From Paenibacillus sp. CC-CFT747 (GTDB lineage: Bacteria > Bacillota > Bacilli > Paenibacillales > NBRC-103111), in contig CP106741.1 in assembly GCA_030323305.1 (NCBI GenBank), forward strand, positions 2,356,501 to 2,420,500: a stretch of 64,000 bases of DNA, read 5' to 3'. A program made the position numbers and the translations under genes. The notes beneath the pieces are model-generated. The model had not been told where the DNA came from and ran no database searches. It saw only the letters and a program-made list of their open reading frames with translations. Shown piece by piece: positions 18,785 to 29,281 of this stretch; within the stretch, counting starts at the first letter, position 1, and every line of letters begins with the position of its first letter.

Positions 18785-20418
18785 ATGATCATGCCGCTTA
18801 ACAAAAGAACCGCCGGACTGCTTCTCTTAGGTGCGGCCGCTGTAACGGCCGTCTGGCTCCAGGCGGGCGGTTTCGGGCAGCGGCCTGTTCGCCTCCCTCC
18901 TCCCTGGAGGCAGGAGTGCCAGGGGCCGCGGGCGGAAGCGCAAGCCAGACGGCGGGAGCGCAAAGCGTGGCGGGCGGAAGTCCAGGCTCGGTAGCAGGAG
19001 CGCAGGGCGCTGCAGGCGGAAGCCCGGACCCGACGGAACGTGCCGGTGCGGCGCAGCCGGCGGCACGCCTCAAGCCGGGAGCTGCCGCTCCCGCTGGGGC
19101 AGAAACGCCGCGCCCATCCGGCCCCGCTTCCGAGGCGGCAGGCCCGCTCGGCCAGTCGGCTGCTGGAGCTTACGGCGCTGCGGGAACGCGGCGTCCGCCC
19201 GCCCGCACGGGCAGCGATGACGCGACAGTGCAGGCTCCGCCGACGGAAGCCCCGAGCACCGTGCCCGAGCAACCAGCGGCACCCCGGCCGCCCGCTGCAG
19301 CCACGGCCCGCCCCACAGCCGCAGCCACCGCTCCCTCCGGCAAGGCGGACCCGCAGCCCGGCGCTCCCCGGGTCAAGGGTATCTACATCACCGCCTCCAA
19401 CGCCGGAGGCTCCAAGATGGACAGCCTCATCCGGCTCCTCGATGAGACGGAGCTTAACGCCGTCGTGATCGACCTGAAGAACGATTACGGCTTCCTTACC
19501 TTTAATCCGCTCGGTGCGGAAGCGAGGAAGTGGGGAAGCCCCCGCCTTCTTATCCCCGACCTTCCGGGCTTGATGCGGAAGCTGGCGGACCATAACATCT
19601 ATCCGATCGCCCGTATCGTCGTCTTCAAGGATACGCTGCTCGCCCGCAAAAACCCGGCGTTCTCCTTCCGCAACGCGGACGGCACCCTGTGGCAGAACGG
19701 CAGAGGAGACAGCTTCGTCAATCCTTACGACCGGCAGGTATGGGAATACAATGTCGCCGTCGCCAAGGAAGCCGCCCGGCTCGGCTTCAAAGAAATTCAG
19801 TTCGATTACGTCCGGTTTGCGGAAGGCTTTGAGAACCGGGCCGGTTCGCTCGACTACACGAAGGATTCCCGCTCGCGCACCCAGGCGGTGACGGGCTTCG
19901 TCCAGTACGCCCGGGAGCAGCTTCATCCGCTCGGGGTGCGGGTGTCGGTGGACATTTTCGGCTATGCGGCCTCCGTTCCCGCGGCGGAAGGGATCGGACA
20001 GGATTTCGGCCTCCTCTCGCGTCAGGTGGATGTCATCTCCCCGATGATTTACCCGAGCCATTATTCGGAAGGCTGGTACGGGGCCGCGGTTCCCGATGCC
20101 GCGCCTTACCAGGTGATCGAAGGGGCTAGCCGGGATACGCTGAAGAAGCTGCGGCCCCTCGGCTCCGATAAGCCTGTGGTGAGGCCTTGGCTTCAGGATT
20201 TTACCGCCGGCTGGGTGCCCGGGCATATTGCCTACGGCAAGAAGGAGATTGAGGACCAGATCCGCGCCCTGAAGGACAACGGAATTGTTGAATTCCTTCT
20301 ATGGAATGCTTCCAACGCCTATACGGGCGGGGTGAGTTACGGGGTAGAGGAGCAGACGGCGGGGCCGGAAGAGAACGAACCGCTTCTCCCTCCGGGCATC
20401 GGACCGCCGTCCCGCTAG
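18785..20418 (+). CDS. Membrane-anchored DUF4015 putative glycoside hydrolase with long Ala/Pro/Gly linker (one frameshift)
   Basis: Start ATG 18785 follows AAGGAGGAGGGC. An N-terminal signal or anchor segment (RTAGLLLLGAAAVTAVWLQAGG) is followed by about 150 residues of Ala/Gly/Pro-rich low-complexity sequence, then the catalytic-like TIM barrel from about residue 195. That domain contains VKGIYITASNAGG, NAVVIDLKNDYGFLTF, IYPIARIVVFKDTLLA, FKEIQFDYVRFAEG (acidic strand end) and VDVISPMIYPSHYSEGWYG, as in the DUF4015/GH13-like putative glycoside hydrolases of Firmicutes. A base is lost near 18895-18910 inside the linker. It probably acts on cell-wall or extracellular polysaccharide; substrate unknown. 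Confidence 0.8.
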
Positions 20419-20767
20419 CTTCCGGGCTTCCGTCGGGCAATGGACCGCTGTCCCAGTCCTTTCACGTCTCCTGTTGGACCTCGGGCCTCCACACCGGCAG
20501 CTTTCCCGGGCCCGGACGCCAGCCGCCCCAGTAGTTTTCCGGCTCCGACGGGCCTTGGACCGCTATCCCGGCACCTTGCCTTTCTCGGGCTGCCCGCAGA
20601 CCCGGGGCCGGCTCCCCATAGGCCCGCCTCCCTAAGGATTAAGCCCGCTGGGAGCCGAACGGAAGGATTGAAAAGCCTAGCGTTTTATGCGACACTATAA
20701 ACAGACCGACTGGTCGTTTTATTTCCCAATCCTTGCTCCCAACAACTAATAAAAAGGACGTGTGACC
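20419..20767. other. Gene-free GC-rich spacer
   Basis: 349 bases without a convincing coding frame, repeat or strong terminator. The segment before the aminopeptidase gene is AT-richer and may contain its promoter, but I could not pick a clear -35/-10 pair. Confidence 0.5.
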
Positions 20768-21882
20768 ATGACGGATAACCGACTGACCAAGCTGGCGGAC
20801 GTGCTCGTCAATTATTCCACCGAAGTGCAGAAGGGCGAGAACGTGCTTATCGAAGCGTTCGGCATTGATGCCGCGCTTGTCAAGGAACTCGTGAAAGCCG
20901 TTCACCAGGCGGGCGGCCACCCGTTCGTCAACCTGCGTGACCATTCGGTCATCCGGGCGATGCTGATGAATTCCACCGAGGAGCAGATCCGCACCTGGGC
21001 GGAATTCGATCATTACCAGATGGACCGGATGAATGTATACATCGGCGTACGCGGAGGGAGAACGTGTCGGAGATGTCCGACGTGCCCGCCGACAAAATGA
21101 AGCTGTACCAGTCGCTGTACAGCCACCGCGTGCACAGCACAACCCGTGTCAACCAGACCAAATGGGTCGTGCTGCGCTACCCGAGCCCGTCCATGGCCCA
21201 GCTCGCGAACACGAGCACGGAAGCCTTTGAGGACTTCTACTTTGACGTCTGCACCCTGGACTATGAGAAAATGTCCCGCGCCATGGATCCGTTGAAGGAG
21301 CTCATGGACCGGACGGACAAGGTCCGCATCGTCGGCCCGGGCACCGACCTGAGCTTCTCGATCAAAGGAATCGGGGCCATCAAATGCGAAGGCAAGCGCA
21401 ACATTCCGGACGGTGAGGTGTACACGGCCCCTGTCCGCGATTCCGTCAACGGAAAACTGACCTACAACACGCCCAGCGTTTATCAGGGCTTCACGTTCGA
21501 GAATGTCTCCCTGGAGTTCAAGGACGGCAAGATCGTCAAGGCCACGGCTAACGACACGGAGCAGATCAACAAGGTATTCGATACGGATGAGGGCGCCCGC
21601 TATATCGGTGAGTTCTCGCTCGGTTTCCATCCTTACATCCAGAAGCCGATGAAAGATACGCTGTTTGACGAGAAGATTGACGGCAGCTTCCACTTCACCC
21701 CTGGCCAGGCCTACAAGGTAGCGGATAACGGCAATTCCTCCGCGATTCATTGGGACATGGTCTGCATCCAGCGCCCGGAATACGGCGGCGGCGAGATCTG
21801 GTTCGATGACGTGCTCATCCGCAAGGACGGCCGCTTCGTCGTTCCGGAACTGGAGGGCTTGAACCCCGAGAACCTGAAATAG
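20768..21882 (+). CDS. M29-family metalloaminopeptidase (AmpS/AmpT-like) (one frameshift)
   Basis: Cytosolic leucyl-type aminopeptidase of the M29 (thermophilic aminopeptidase) family. The ATG at 20768 is preferred over the GTG at 20762 because AAAGGA lies nine bases upstream. Family landmarks: LADVLVNYSTEVQKGENVLIEA at the start, GTDLSFSIKG, RNIPDGEVYTAPVRDSVNGKLTYNTPSVYQGF (metal-ligand Glu region), RYIGEFSLGFHPYI and the end segment SSAIHWDMVCIQRPEYGGGEIWFDDVLIRKDG. Metal ligands are the Glu, His and Asp of these motifs. The frame shifts at about 21058; one missing G restores YIGVRGGENVSEMSDVP. Confidence 0.93.
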
Positions 21883-21921
21883 AGAAAAGGAGGCCGGTTG
21901 GATCGGGCCGTTCCGGATCGA

Positions 21922-21960
21922 GCAAGGCACTGGCTGGGCTTCCACCGGTGCCTTGTTTTT
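21922..21960 (+). terminator. Intrinsic terminator after the aminopeptidase gene
   Basis: CAAGGCACTGG pairs with CCGGTGCCTTG, directly followed by TTTTT. Confidence 0.9.
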
Positions 21961-22029
21961 GGAAGGACCTAGGGGGAAGATTTAAGGAAGACAGTAGGCT
22001 TTCCCTTTCGGGGAGAAAGGAGAAACGGC

Positions 22030-22652
22030 ATGTCACCTAAGGTAAGCGACGCCTACAAGGAAGAGCGGCGGGCCGCCATCCTGGAGGGGCCCTGCAGTGC
22101 TTTGCCGACAAAGGCTACCCGGCCACCACGGTCGACGACATCGTCCGGAGGCTCGGGATCAGCAAGGGCGCCTTGTACAATTATTTTGCCAGCAAGGAAG
22201 AGATGTTCACGGCCCTGATGGAGGAGCGGATGGAGCGGCTCATTGTCGGGGTGAAAGGGGAGCGGTACGACACGATTCCGGATGCCGCCGGCAAGCTCAG
22301 CCTGATCATGCGGCGCTTTCAGCGCCAGGCCCTGCAGGAGCTCCGGCCCCTCCTCGCCTTCTACCTCGAGTTCTCGCTGCAGGCCTCCCGCCGGGAGGAG
22401 CTCCGCCAGGTGATGCTCCGCCATGAACAGACCGCCGTCGCCTTCATCCGCGAGGTGATCGAGGAGGGCATCCGCTCCGGAGAGTTCAGGCCGGACCTGG
22501 ACAGCGGCGAAGCCGCGTCCCTCTTCTGGGCGCTCCGGGACGGCATCGCCCTGCAGTTCATCGGCAGCGGGGAGGACGAGCAGTACCAGGCTCTCATGCG
22601 CGGTATGGAGAGAATGCTACTCCTGTACGCCAACAAGCGGCCGGAGGGATAG
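22030..22652 (+). CDS. TetR-family transcriptional regulator (one frameshift)
   Basis: TetR repressor of about 207 residues. Its helix-turn-helix reads ATTVDDIVRRLGISKGALYNYFASKEEMFTALM (about residues 30-62). ATG 22030 follows AAAGGAG. A base is missing at about 22088 in gaggggccc; repair gives AILEGALQCFADKGYPATT. The C-terminal ligand domain has a C-terminal helix pair of the TetR_C type. It lies directly upstream of a three-gene ABC exporter and probably controls it in response to a drug-like ligand, inferred from position. Confidence 0.9.
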
Positions 22653-22737
22653 ACAGCTCCTTAAGCGGGCGAAGGCCGGCACCCTCGGAGGAGTGGAAGA
22701 GCAACGGAAGGGCCGGAAGGCCGAACAGGATAGTCAC

Positions 22738-22771
22738 GGCAGCGGGAATCTCCCGCTGCCTTTTGCTTTTT
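22738..22771 (+). terminator. Intrinsic terminator after the TetR gene
   Basis: GGCAGCGGGA pairs with TCCCGCTGCC, followed by TTTTGCTTTTT. Confidence 0.9.
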
Positions 22772-22772
22772 A

Positions 22773-22814
22773 GGGCTTGCGGATTAACGGAATGTTGTTC
22801 CGCAAGCTCTTTTT
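22773..22814 (+). terminator. Second hairpin with T-run in the TetR-exporter spacer
   Basis: GCTTGCGGA pairs with TCCGCAAGC, followed by TCTTTTT. It lies just downstream of the first terminator, so the regulator and exporter are separately transcribed. Confidence 0.7.
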
Positions 22815-22843
22815 ACAGCCGAACATCCCGGTCAAAAAAACTA

Positions 22844-22873
22844 TTGCATCCCGCTCCGAAATTTTGGTAAGAT
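22844..22873 (+). promoter_or_regulatory. Candidate promoter for the ABC exporter operon
   Basis: TTGCAT (22844-22849), 18-base spacer, TGG-TAAGAT (extended -10, 22868-22873). It lies about 100 bases upstream of the first permease start. Confidence 0.5.
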
Positions 22874-22975
22874 GGGATTCCGTTTCTCTGCGGCTGTCTA
22901 CCGCTCGCTTTCTATTTTCATGCAAGGCGTTGACGCGCGGCTGCCGTCTCCCGCCTGCTTACCCGGAGGTGTTGA

Positions 22976-23750
22976 ATGCTTTTTGCCGTCCTTGCCAAAA
23001 AGCGTACCGGCGGAACCTGCAATACCGCGGCTCGCACCTGGTCCATAATCTGGCCAGCGCCATCTTCGGCGTGGTGTACATCTCGATCTGGATGGGCCTC
23101 GGGGAGGGCCGCTCGCTCGGGGAGTACGGCCTGAAGGGCATGGTAAGCTACATCGCTTTTAACCAGGTCAGCCTGTGGGTGGCCCTCTTTCTGAACAACG
23201 GCCTGGGGATTCCCGAGTCCGTTCGAACCGGGCAGATCTCGCTCGAGCTTATGCGGCCCGTTCCTCTTTTCTACCAGCTGATGAGCCGGGAATGGGGGCA
23301 GATCGCCTACCAGTTCGTGTACAAGTTTCTTCCGATTTACATCCTCTACTTCTTCGTGTTTCAGCTTCAGGTTCCCAGCCAACTGTCGACTTACGCGGCC
23401 ACGGCTGCCGCACTCCTTTTGCCGCCTACATAAGCATCTGCATCAACTACTTAATTGGGGTCACCGCGCTTTGGACGACGGAGTCCACGTGGTTTTACTG
23501 GCTGAACTATTCCTTCTCCATGCTGCTGTCGGGCTTCTTCATTCCGCTCGAGTGGCTGCCGGGCTGGCTTCATGCGATCAGCGTCTGGTCGCCTTATCCT
23601 TATCTGCTCTATCACTCGACGCGAATTTATTTGGAGCTTGAATCGTTTACGGTGTTAACGGGCTCCGTCCTGTGGTGTGGGCTGTTTACGGTCCTGTGCA
23701 TCGGGGCCACGCGCCTGGTCCGGCGGAAGCTGGAGGTGCAGGGAGGATGA
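22976..23750 (+). CDS. ABC-2-type permease subunit, exporter (two frameshifts)
   Basis: Start ATG 22976 behind CCGGAGGTGTTGA. Repairing one A in the A-run at about 23002 gives MLFAVLAKKAYRRNLQYRGSHLVHNLASAIFG. A second lost base at about 23420 restores AAALLFAAYISICINYLIG. The repaired 260-residue protein has about six membrane segments and resembles the ABC2_membrane_6 (PF06182) permeases, which work as pairs with a DrrA-like ATPase. The stop overlaps the next start (ATGA at 23747). Confidence 0.85.
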
Positions 23751-24536
23751 GCGTGCTTCGGATGTATGCCCTTCTCGTCAGGGCCAGCGTGAAGAGCCGG
23801 ATGCAGTACCGGTTCAATTTCTTCTTCAGCTCCTTGATGGCGGCGGCCATTAATGCCGTTGAATTTCTTATGGTTGCGGTTGTACTGCTGAAATTTGGGG
23901 ATATTCAAGGCTGGAGCGTGTATGAGGTAGGGTATCTCTATGCCGTGCTGACTCTGTCCAAAACGGTGTACCGGACGCTGGCGAGCGACGTCCACCACCT
24001 GGAAAAATACCTCGTCACCGGAGACCTCGACCGGCTTCTGATCCGTCCGGTCCCGATTCTGCTCGCCCTCATGTCGCAAAATTTCCGCATTATGCTGGGG
24101 GAGCTTCTGCAAGGGGCTTTATTCTGGCCGTCTGCCTGCGTCAGCTCATGCTCGATGGACAGCTCGGCTGGGCCTCCCTTCCGTTAACGCTGTTCATCAT
24201 TGCCGCGGGCTCCGTCATTCTGTTCTCGATCGGACTCGCCACGGCCTCTGTCGGCTTCTGGATTACGAGGATCAGCGAGCTCCAGACCTTCACCGAGGAT
24301 GCTTCCCGGAATGCGTGCCAATACCCGCTTACGCTGTACCCGGGCTGGCTGAAATTCATGCTGCTCTCCGTCGTTCCGGTCGGGTTCGCCAATTATGTTC
24401 CGGCGCTTTATGTGCTGAGGGAGAGCTAGGTCCGTGGATTCTAGCCGTCACCGCCTTCGCTGCCGGGCTGTGCTATTACCTGAGCCGCCGCCTTTGGAAC
24501 CTGGGGCTATCCCGGTACCAGAGCACAGGATCATAA
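23747..24536 (+). CDS. ABC-2-type permease subunit, second exporter subunit (two frameshifts)
   Basis: Second PF06182-like permease. Key stretch: LTLSKTVYRTLASDVHHLEKYLVTGDLDRLLIRPVPILLALMSQNF. The charged loop GDLDRLLIRP matches RTGQISLELMRPVP in its partner, a feature shared by these paired permeases. Frames shift at about 24124 (restores GALFLAVCLRQLMLDGQLGW) and about 24425 (restores VLRGELGPWILAVTAF). It ends LGLSRYQSTGS. It forms the membrane channel with the preceding gene. Confidence 0.85.
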
Positions 24537-24585
24537 GGACGGGAGCAGGGGCAGGCAGGATTAGGGAAGAGAGAGGAGAAGATTC

Positions 24586-25552
24586 ATGATAGAAGTAGAG
24601 AATATCCGCAAAACGTTCCGGACCCCCGTCGTGCATACCGGCCGCTTCGCCGGCCTCCGGAGCTTTTTCTCCCGGGAATACCGGGAGAAGGAAGCGGTGC
24701 AGGGCATCAGCTTCACCATTCCACCGGGGAATTCGTGGGGTATATCGGGCCGAACGGGGCCGGGAAATCAACCACGATCAAAATGCTCACCGGCATCCTG
24801 CACCCGACCTCCGGTAAGGTGCGGATCGGAGGGATCAGCCCGCATGAGAACCGGCTGCGGGTGGTCACCAAGCTCGGCGTCGTGTTCGGCCAGCGCTGCC
24901 AGCTGTGGTGGGATCTGCCGGTGAAGGATTCCTTCGATATTCTGGCCGAGATGTACAAGATCGGCGGGAAGGCGAAGGAAGAGAGGCTCGGCGGGCTCCG
25001 GGAGCTGCTCGGGCTGGATGAATTTCTCGAGACGCCGGTGCGCAAGCTCTCCCTCGGGCAGCGGATGCGCGCCGATCTCGCCGCAGCGATGCTGCACGAC
25101 CCGGATATCCTGTTCCTCGACGAGCCGACGATCGGCCTCGACGTCACGGCGAAGAAGAACATCCGGGGCTTTCTGCAGACGCTGAACCGGGAGTTCGGCA
25201 AGACGATTCTGCTTACCACGCACGACATGGACGACATCGAGCAGCTGTGCAACCGGGTGATCGTCATCAACCACGGCCGGATCGGCTATGACGGGTCCAT
25301 CCCGAAGCTCCGGGAGCGCATCGGGCTGCCTACGGTCATCAAGGTGACCTACCGCGGACCGGTGGATATCCCGGAGGAGCCCGGCGCCCCTACACGATCC
25401 GGGAGCGCTCGGAGGCCGCGGTTACGATTGAGTGCAACCGGCAGGAGCAGAAGGCGATGGATGTGCTCCGGCTCCTCGGCCGGTGGGGAGAGATCGATGA
25501 TGTGCATATGGAGGAGCCGGAGTTCGAGGAAATCATTCACCGGGTCTACTAA
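24586..25552 (+). CDS. ABC transporter ATPase of the exporter (two frameshifts)
   Basis: Start ATG 24586 after GAGGAGAAGATTC. DrrA/NatA-like ATPase: Walker A GPNGAGKSTTIKML (about residue 54), Q-loop FGQRCQLWWDLPVKDSF, signature LSLGQRMRADLAAAML (LSLGQ variant common in this subgroup), Walker B ILFLDEPTIGLD and the H-loop TTHDMDDIE. The C-terminal domain follows (EQKAMDVLRLLGRWGEIDDVHMEEPEFEEIIHRVY). Bases are missing at about 24727 (ccggggaattc; restores PPGEFVGYIGPNGAG) and about 25388. Third gene of the exporter operon. Confidence 0.92.
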
Positions 25553-25665
25553 CCCGCGGAGGGAAAGCGATTCTCCTTGGATAGACTATAAGGGATTAGG
25601 ACCGGCTTTCGGCAGGAAGGGCTAAGAGGATTATCCTTTTTTATTTCGGAAAGGGAGGGGTTCGT

Positions 25666-28060
25666 ATGAGCATAGAGCCTAAGGATTGGACCATCGAGAG
25701 GGAGCGGCTGAAGGAGGTGGCCGGCCAGATCGAGAAGCAGCTCGAAGGGCTGGAGGATATCGTCCGTGACCGGAAGGAAACGGTCCTAAGCGGCCGCCGG
25801 AACTTCTGGGACGACATCACCGTCAACGTCGAGAACGAGGACGAGGAAATCGAGACGGCGGCGAGCATTACCCAGCAGGCGAACGTGCAGCGGCAGCAGG
25901 AGATCGCCTACCGGCATGCCTTCCAGACGCTCCGCCGGCTGGAGAAGCTTCAAGGCTCGCCGTATTTCGGACGGATCGACTTCACCGAACGCGGCCGAGC
26001 TTCCGAAGCGGTGTATGTCGGCATCCAGTCGCTTACCGACGAGGAGAGCGGCGAAATCTACATTTACGACTGGCGCGCTCCGATCTCCGGCATGTTCTAC
26101 GACTACCCGCCCGGCCCGGCGGAATATGAAACGCCCGAAGGGCCGGTGCAGGGGAGCTCACGCTGAAGCGGCAGTACGTGATCCGGCACGGAGAACTGCG
26201 GCAGATGTTCGACACCGGCCTGCCCATCGGAGACGATGTGCTGCGCGAGATGCTGGGACAAAGCGCGGATGACAAGATGAAGAGCATCGTCACGACGATC
26301 CAGAAGGAGCAGAACGAGATCATCCGTACGGACCGGCACCGCATTCTGATCGTTCAGGGAGCCGCGGGCAGCGGCAAGACGTCCGTCGCTCTTCAGCGGG
26401 TCGCCTACCTGCTGTACAAATACCGGAACGTGATGAGCTCGGAGAACATTCTTCTGTTCTCTCCGAACCGTCTGTTCAACGATTACATCTCTACCGTGCT
26501 GCCGGAGCTTGGCGAGGCGAACATGCGCCAGACGACGTTCCAGGATTATCTGGCGTACACGCTCGGGTTCGAGTGGAAGCTGGAGAACCCGTATGAGCGT
26601 ATGGAGCTTGTGCTCGGCTCGGAGGAGGATGAAGTCTGGCGGGCCCGCACGGCCGGCATGGCTTATAAGGCCTCGACGGACTTCTTCGGGCTCATCCGGC
26701 GCTACCTGACCCTGCTTAAGCAGGAGGGGATGCTGTTTAAGACCCTATCCATCCGGGACAAACCGGTTATCCCGGCGGAGCGGCTGGTGGAAAGGTTCTA
26801 CGGATTCGAGCCGAGGATGTCCATCGAATACCGGATCGAGAAGATGCGCCGCTGGCTTCTGGACGAGCTGGAGGAGAAGGAAGAGGCGTATGCCAAGGCC
26901 GTTTACCGCAAAATGTACGCCAACCCCCGCTACCTCGGCACGGAGCCCGAGATGAAGGCGGAGAGCCGGCGCAAGGCCCGCCGGACGTTTACCCCACTGG
27001 TGGAGATGGCGGACCGGCTCGAATTCGCCGATGCGCTTGGGCTGTACAAGCGGCTCTTCACGGATAGCGATTTGCTTCAGCGCCTATTGGCGGAGGAGCC
27101 TGGGGCCGAAGCCGCCGTGCCGGGTGCGCTGGCGCCGGCGCCTGCGGGTGAAGCGGCCGGATCGGGAGCTCTGGCCGAGGGGAGCGGGAAGTGGTGAAGT
27201 CCCGCGAAAAGCTTCCTCCCGAGTGGGAGGGAATCTGCCGGTACACGCTGGAGGCGCTCGAGCGCGGGGAGATGCCGTATGAGGATGCGACGCCTTACGT
27301 CTATCTCCAGGCTGAGGTGGAGGGGATGCAGAAGTACCGCGAGATGCGCCACGTTCTGATCGATGAAGCCCAGGACTACTCGCCCTTCCAGTACGCGTAT
27401 ATCCGCGCGCTGTTTCCGAAGGCGGGCTTTACGCTTCTCGGCGACCTGAACCAGGGCATCCAGGGAGAGGCGGGGCTTCAAGGCTACGAAGGAATCCGGG
27501 AGCTGCTTGGAGGAGAAGAGGCGAAGACCGTTCGCCTGTTCAAAAGCTACCGCTCGACCCGGCAGATCGTCGACTTCACCAAGGCGCTGCTTGGCGAAGG
27601 GCAGCCGGTAGAGGCGTTCAGCCGAGACGGGGAGCTGCCGCGCTTGATCCGCGCACAGGACGATTCGGCGCTCGCCGATGCGGTCGCTGCGGATGTCCGC
27701 TCCCTGCGGGCGGAAGGGGCGTCGGTCGCCGTTCTCTGCCACACGGCCGAGGAGAGCGAGCAGGCCTTCGCCGCCCTGCAGAAACGGGGCGAGACGGACG
27801 CGGTGTTGATCACGCGGGAGACGGAAACGTTCGTCACGGGAACCGTCGTGCTGCCGGTGTACCTGGCGAAGGGCCTCGAGTTCGACGCGGTCGTCGTCTA
27901 CGAGGCAGGGAGCCGCCGCTACGGCCGGGAACGGGAGCGCAAGCTCCTGTACACGGCGTGCACCCGCGCGCTTCACCGCCTGCATCTGTACTACACCGGG
28001 GAGCCGTCCCCGTTCCTGGCCGGCGTTCCGGGAAGCCTGTTCGAGCGGCAGGAGGCTTAA
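25666..28060 (+). CDS. helD: HelD-like UvrD/Rep-family ATPase (RNA polymerase recycling) (two frameshifts)
   Basis: Superfamily 1 helicase-like ATPase of about 800 residues. It has an N-terminal coiled coil (WTIERERLKEVAGQIEKQLEGLEDIVRDRKE), IYIYDWRAPISGMFYDYPPGPAEY (typical of HelD), Walker A VQGAAGSGKTSVALQRVAYLLY (about 230), motif II HVLIDEAQDYSPFQYAY, GDLNQGIQG, and motif VI LLYTACTRALHRLHLYY. HelD binds RNA polymerase and removes it from stalled complexes; this role is from the family. Bases are missing at about 26155 and about 27185. It is preceded by GGGAGGGG and followed by a GC hairpin with a T-tail near 28178. Confidence 0.9.
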
Positions 28061-28190
28061 GGGCCGGTTGCCGGGTTGCGCAGGCGCGGCTAACCGAAAC
28101 CGGATCTTGCCGGCGGCGAGGGAAGGAGCCCGGAGCCCACTGCCGCTCCCCGCGTGCGGGCTGGAGCTCTTTGTTTTCAAGCGTTAATGG

Positions 28191-28319
28191 TTTGTCATAC
28201 AAATGAAATATGGCCAACACGCATCTGTAACGTAATGGGCCTATACTAGACCTTGACCCCCTTTTTAATAATATAACTCTTAAGGCCTGCAGCCGGTGTG
28301 CTTGCAGGCCTCTTTGTTT
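28191..28319 (+). repeat. Direct duplication, copy 1, containing a probable small-RNA gene
   Basis: About 129 bases that recur at 28471-28600 with high identity. Shared blocks are TTGTCAT(A/G)CAAATGAAA, ATCTGTAACG, CTATACTA, ACCTTGACCCCCTTTTTAAT and a terminator. Only structural and functional blocks are conserved; the DNA between blocks has drifted. Confidence 0.8.
28254..28319 (+). ncRNA. Probable small RNA 1 (C-rich motif plus terminator)
   Basis: The -10 element TATACT (28242-28247) sets the likely 5' end at about 28254. The RNA has an unpaired-looking CUUGACCCCCUUUUUAAU stretch, an AU-rich middle and a terminator hairpin AGGCCUGCA/UGCAGGCCU with tail CUCUUUGUUU. The CCCCC segment could pair with Shine-Dalgarno sequences, as C-rich regions do in RsaE/RoxS-type small RNAs; that comparison is inference. 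No -35 box is evident. The upstream palindrome TTTGTCATACAAA and TGTAAC, both kept in copy 2, may bind an activator. Confidence 0.55.
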
Positions 28320-28470
28320 GGGCAGAGAGTTTTTAGCCGGACGGACGATGGAGGAGAGAGACCCTTCCGATCAGCGGATGCTTTTCGGCCTAGGGAGAGG
28401 CCAGTCCGCTTTCGGACCTACCGTCTACCTGACATAAGACGGCAGATAGTCCTATATCTTTAGGGATACC

Positions 28471-28600
28471 TATTGTCATGCAAATGAAACGTTAGCCTCA
28501 TGAATCTGTAACGGGGAGGCTCTATACTAAACCTTGACCCCCTTTTTAATTATATATACCTTAAGACCTGCGGCCGGTGTGCCTGCAGGTCTCTTTGTTT
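28471..28600 (+). repeat. Direct duplication, copy 2, containing a probable small-RNA gene
   Basis: Second copy, starting 280 bases after the first. The intervening 28320-28470 shows no coding frame. The spacing TGTAAC-N10-TATACT is identical in both copies. Confidence 0.8.
28535..28600 (+). ncRNA. Probable small RNA 2 (paralogue of small RNA 1)
   Basis: The same architecture after TATACT at 28523-28528: CUUGACCCCCUUUUUAAU, AU-rich middle, terminator AGACCUGC/GCAGGUCU, tail CUCUUUGUUU. Relative to copy 1 the third stem pair changed from G-C to A-U on both arms, a compensatory change that supports selection for the hairpin. It ends six bases before the stop of the convergent response-regulator gene. 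Confidence 0.55.
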
Positions 28601-28606
28601 GCCGGG

Positions 28607-29281
28607 CTATAGAACCAGCTTGCGGCGGATGCCGATCACCACCGCTTGGGTGCGGTCCAGAGCGCCGAGCTTCTGGATGATGTGATGAATGTGGGTTTTG
28701 GTCGTTCCTTCGGAAATATGGAGAAGGGCCGAAATCTCCGCATTGCGCTTGCCGTACGCAAGGAGCTGAAGGACCTCGGTTTCCCTCTCGGTCAGCGGCT
28801 CCAGCAGCGGGTCATCCGGGAAGCCGGCCTCTTCCGCCCACGGCGGGGGACTGACGAGCTGGGCCAGCGCTTTTTTGGCGGTGGTGCTGTTGAAAAGAGT
28901 AGCTCCCCGGTGCATGGCCCTCAGCCCGGCCAGCATTTCCTCCGTATTCAAATCCTTGAGCAGGTACCCCGAGGCTCCGGCCCGGATGCCGTCAAAGACA
29001 TAATTTTCCACGTCGAAGGTCGTCAGCAGGACCACGCGGGTGTCGGGCAGGGTCTCCACAATGGACCGGGTCGCCTCAATTCCCGTAAGGCCCGGCATCC
29101 GGATATCCATCAACACGAGATCGGGCGAGGTCCGCTTCGCCAGCTCGACTCCTTCTTCTCCCGTCGACGCTTCCCCCGCCACTTCCATATCGGGCTGCAG
29201 ATCGAGAATATACCGCAGGCCTTTGCGGATCAGCGCCTGGTCGTCTACGAGTACAATCCGTATCTTATCCGGTGCGGTCAT
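28607..29281 (-). CDS. NarL/FixJ-family response regulator
   Basis: 225-residue two-component response regulator. The start is taken at ATG 29279-29281 (MTAPDKIRIVLVDDQALIRKGL), which overlaps the end of the kinase gene. The receiver domain has DD at 13-14, phospho-Asp in DLVLMDIRMPGLTG (about residue 56), Thr in LLTTFD and Lys in YLLKDLN. The C-terminal LuxR-type helix-turn-helix is PLTERETEVLQLLAYGKRNAEISALLHISEGTTKTHIHHIIQKLGALDR. It pairs with the kinase immediately upstream. Targets are unknown; the tandem small-RNA promoters next door are obvious candidates. Confidence 0.95.
   Translation of the reverse strand: MTAPDKIRIVLVDDQALIRKGLRYILDLQPDMEVAGEASTGEEGVELAKRTSPDLVLMDIRMPGLTGIEATRSIVETLPDTRVVLLTTFDVENYVFDGIRAGASGYLLKDLNTEEMLAGLRAMHRGATLFNSTTAKKALAQLVSPPPWAEEAGFPDDPLLEPLTERETEVLQLLAYGKRNAEISALLHISEGTTKTHIHHIIQKLGALDRTQAVVIGIRRKLVL

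Noticed and set aside
18916-19376. Collagen-like or antifreeze repeat protein in the Ala/Gly/Pro-rich stretch
   Set aside because: It is in frame with a DUF4015 domain and reads as a low-complexity linker between membrane anchor and catalytic domain. No regular Gly-X-Y repeat exists.
25666-28060. Helicase-like gene as part of a defence island
   Set aside because: N-terminal coiled coil, DWRAPISGMFYDY and overall layout match HelD, and neighbours are a drug-type ABC exporter and a two-component system, not defence genes.
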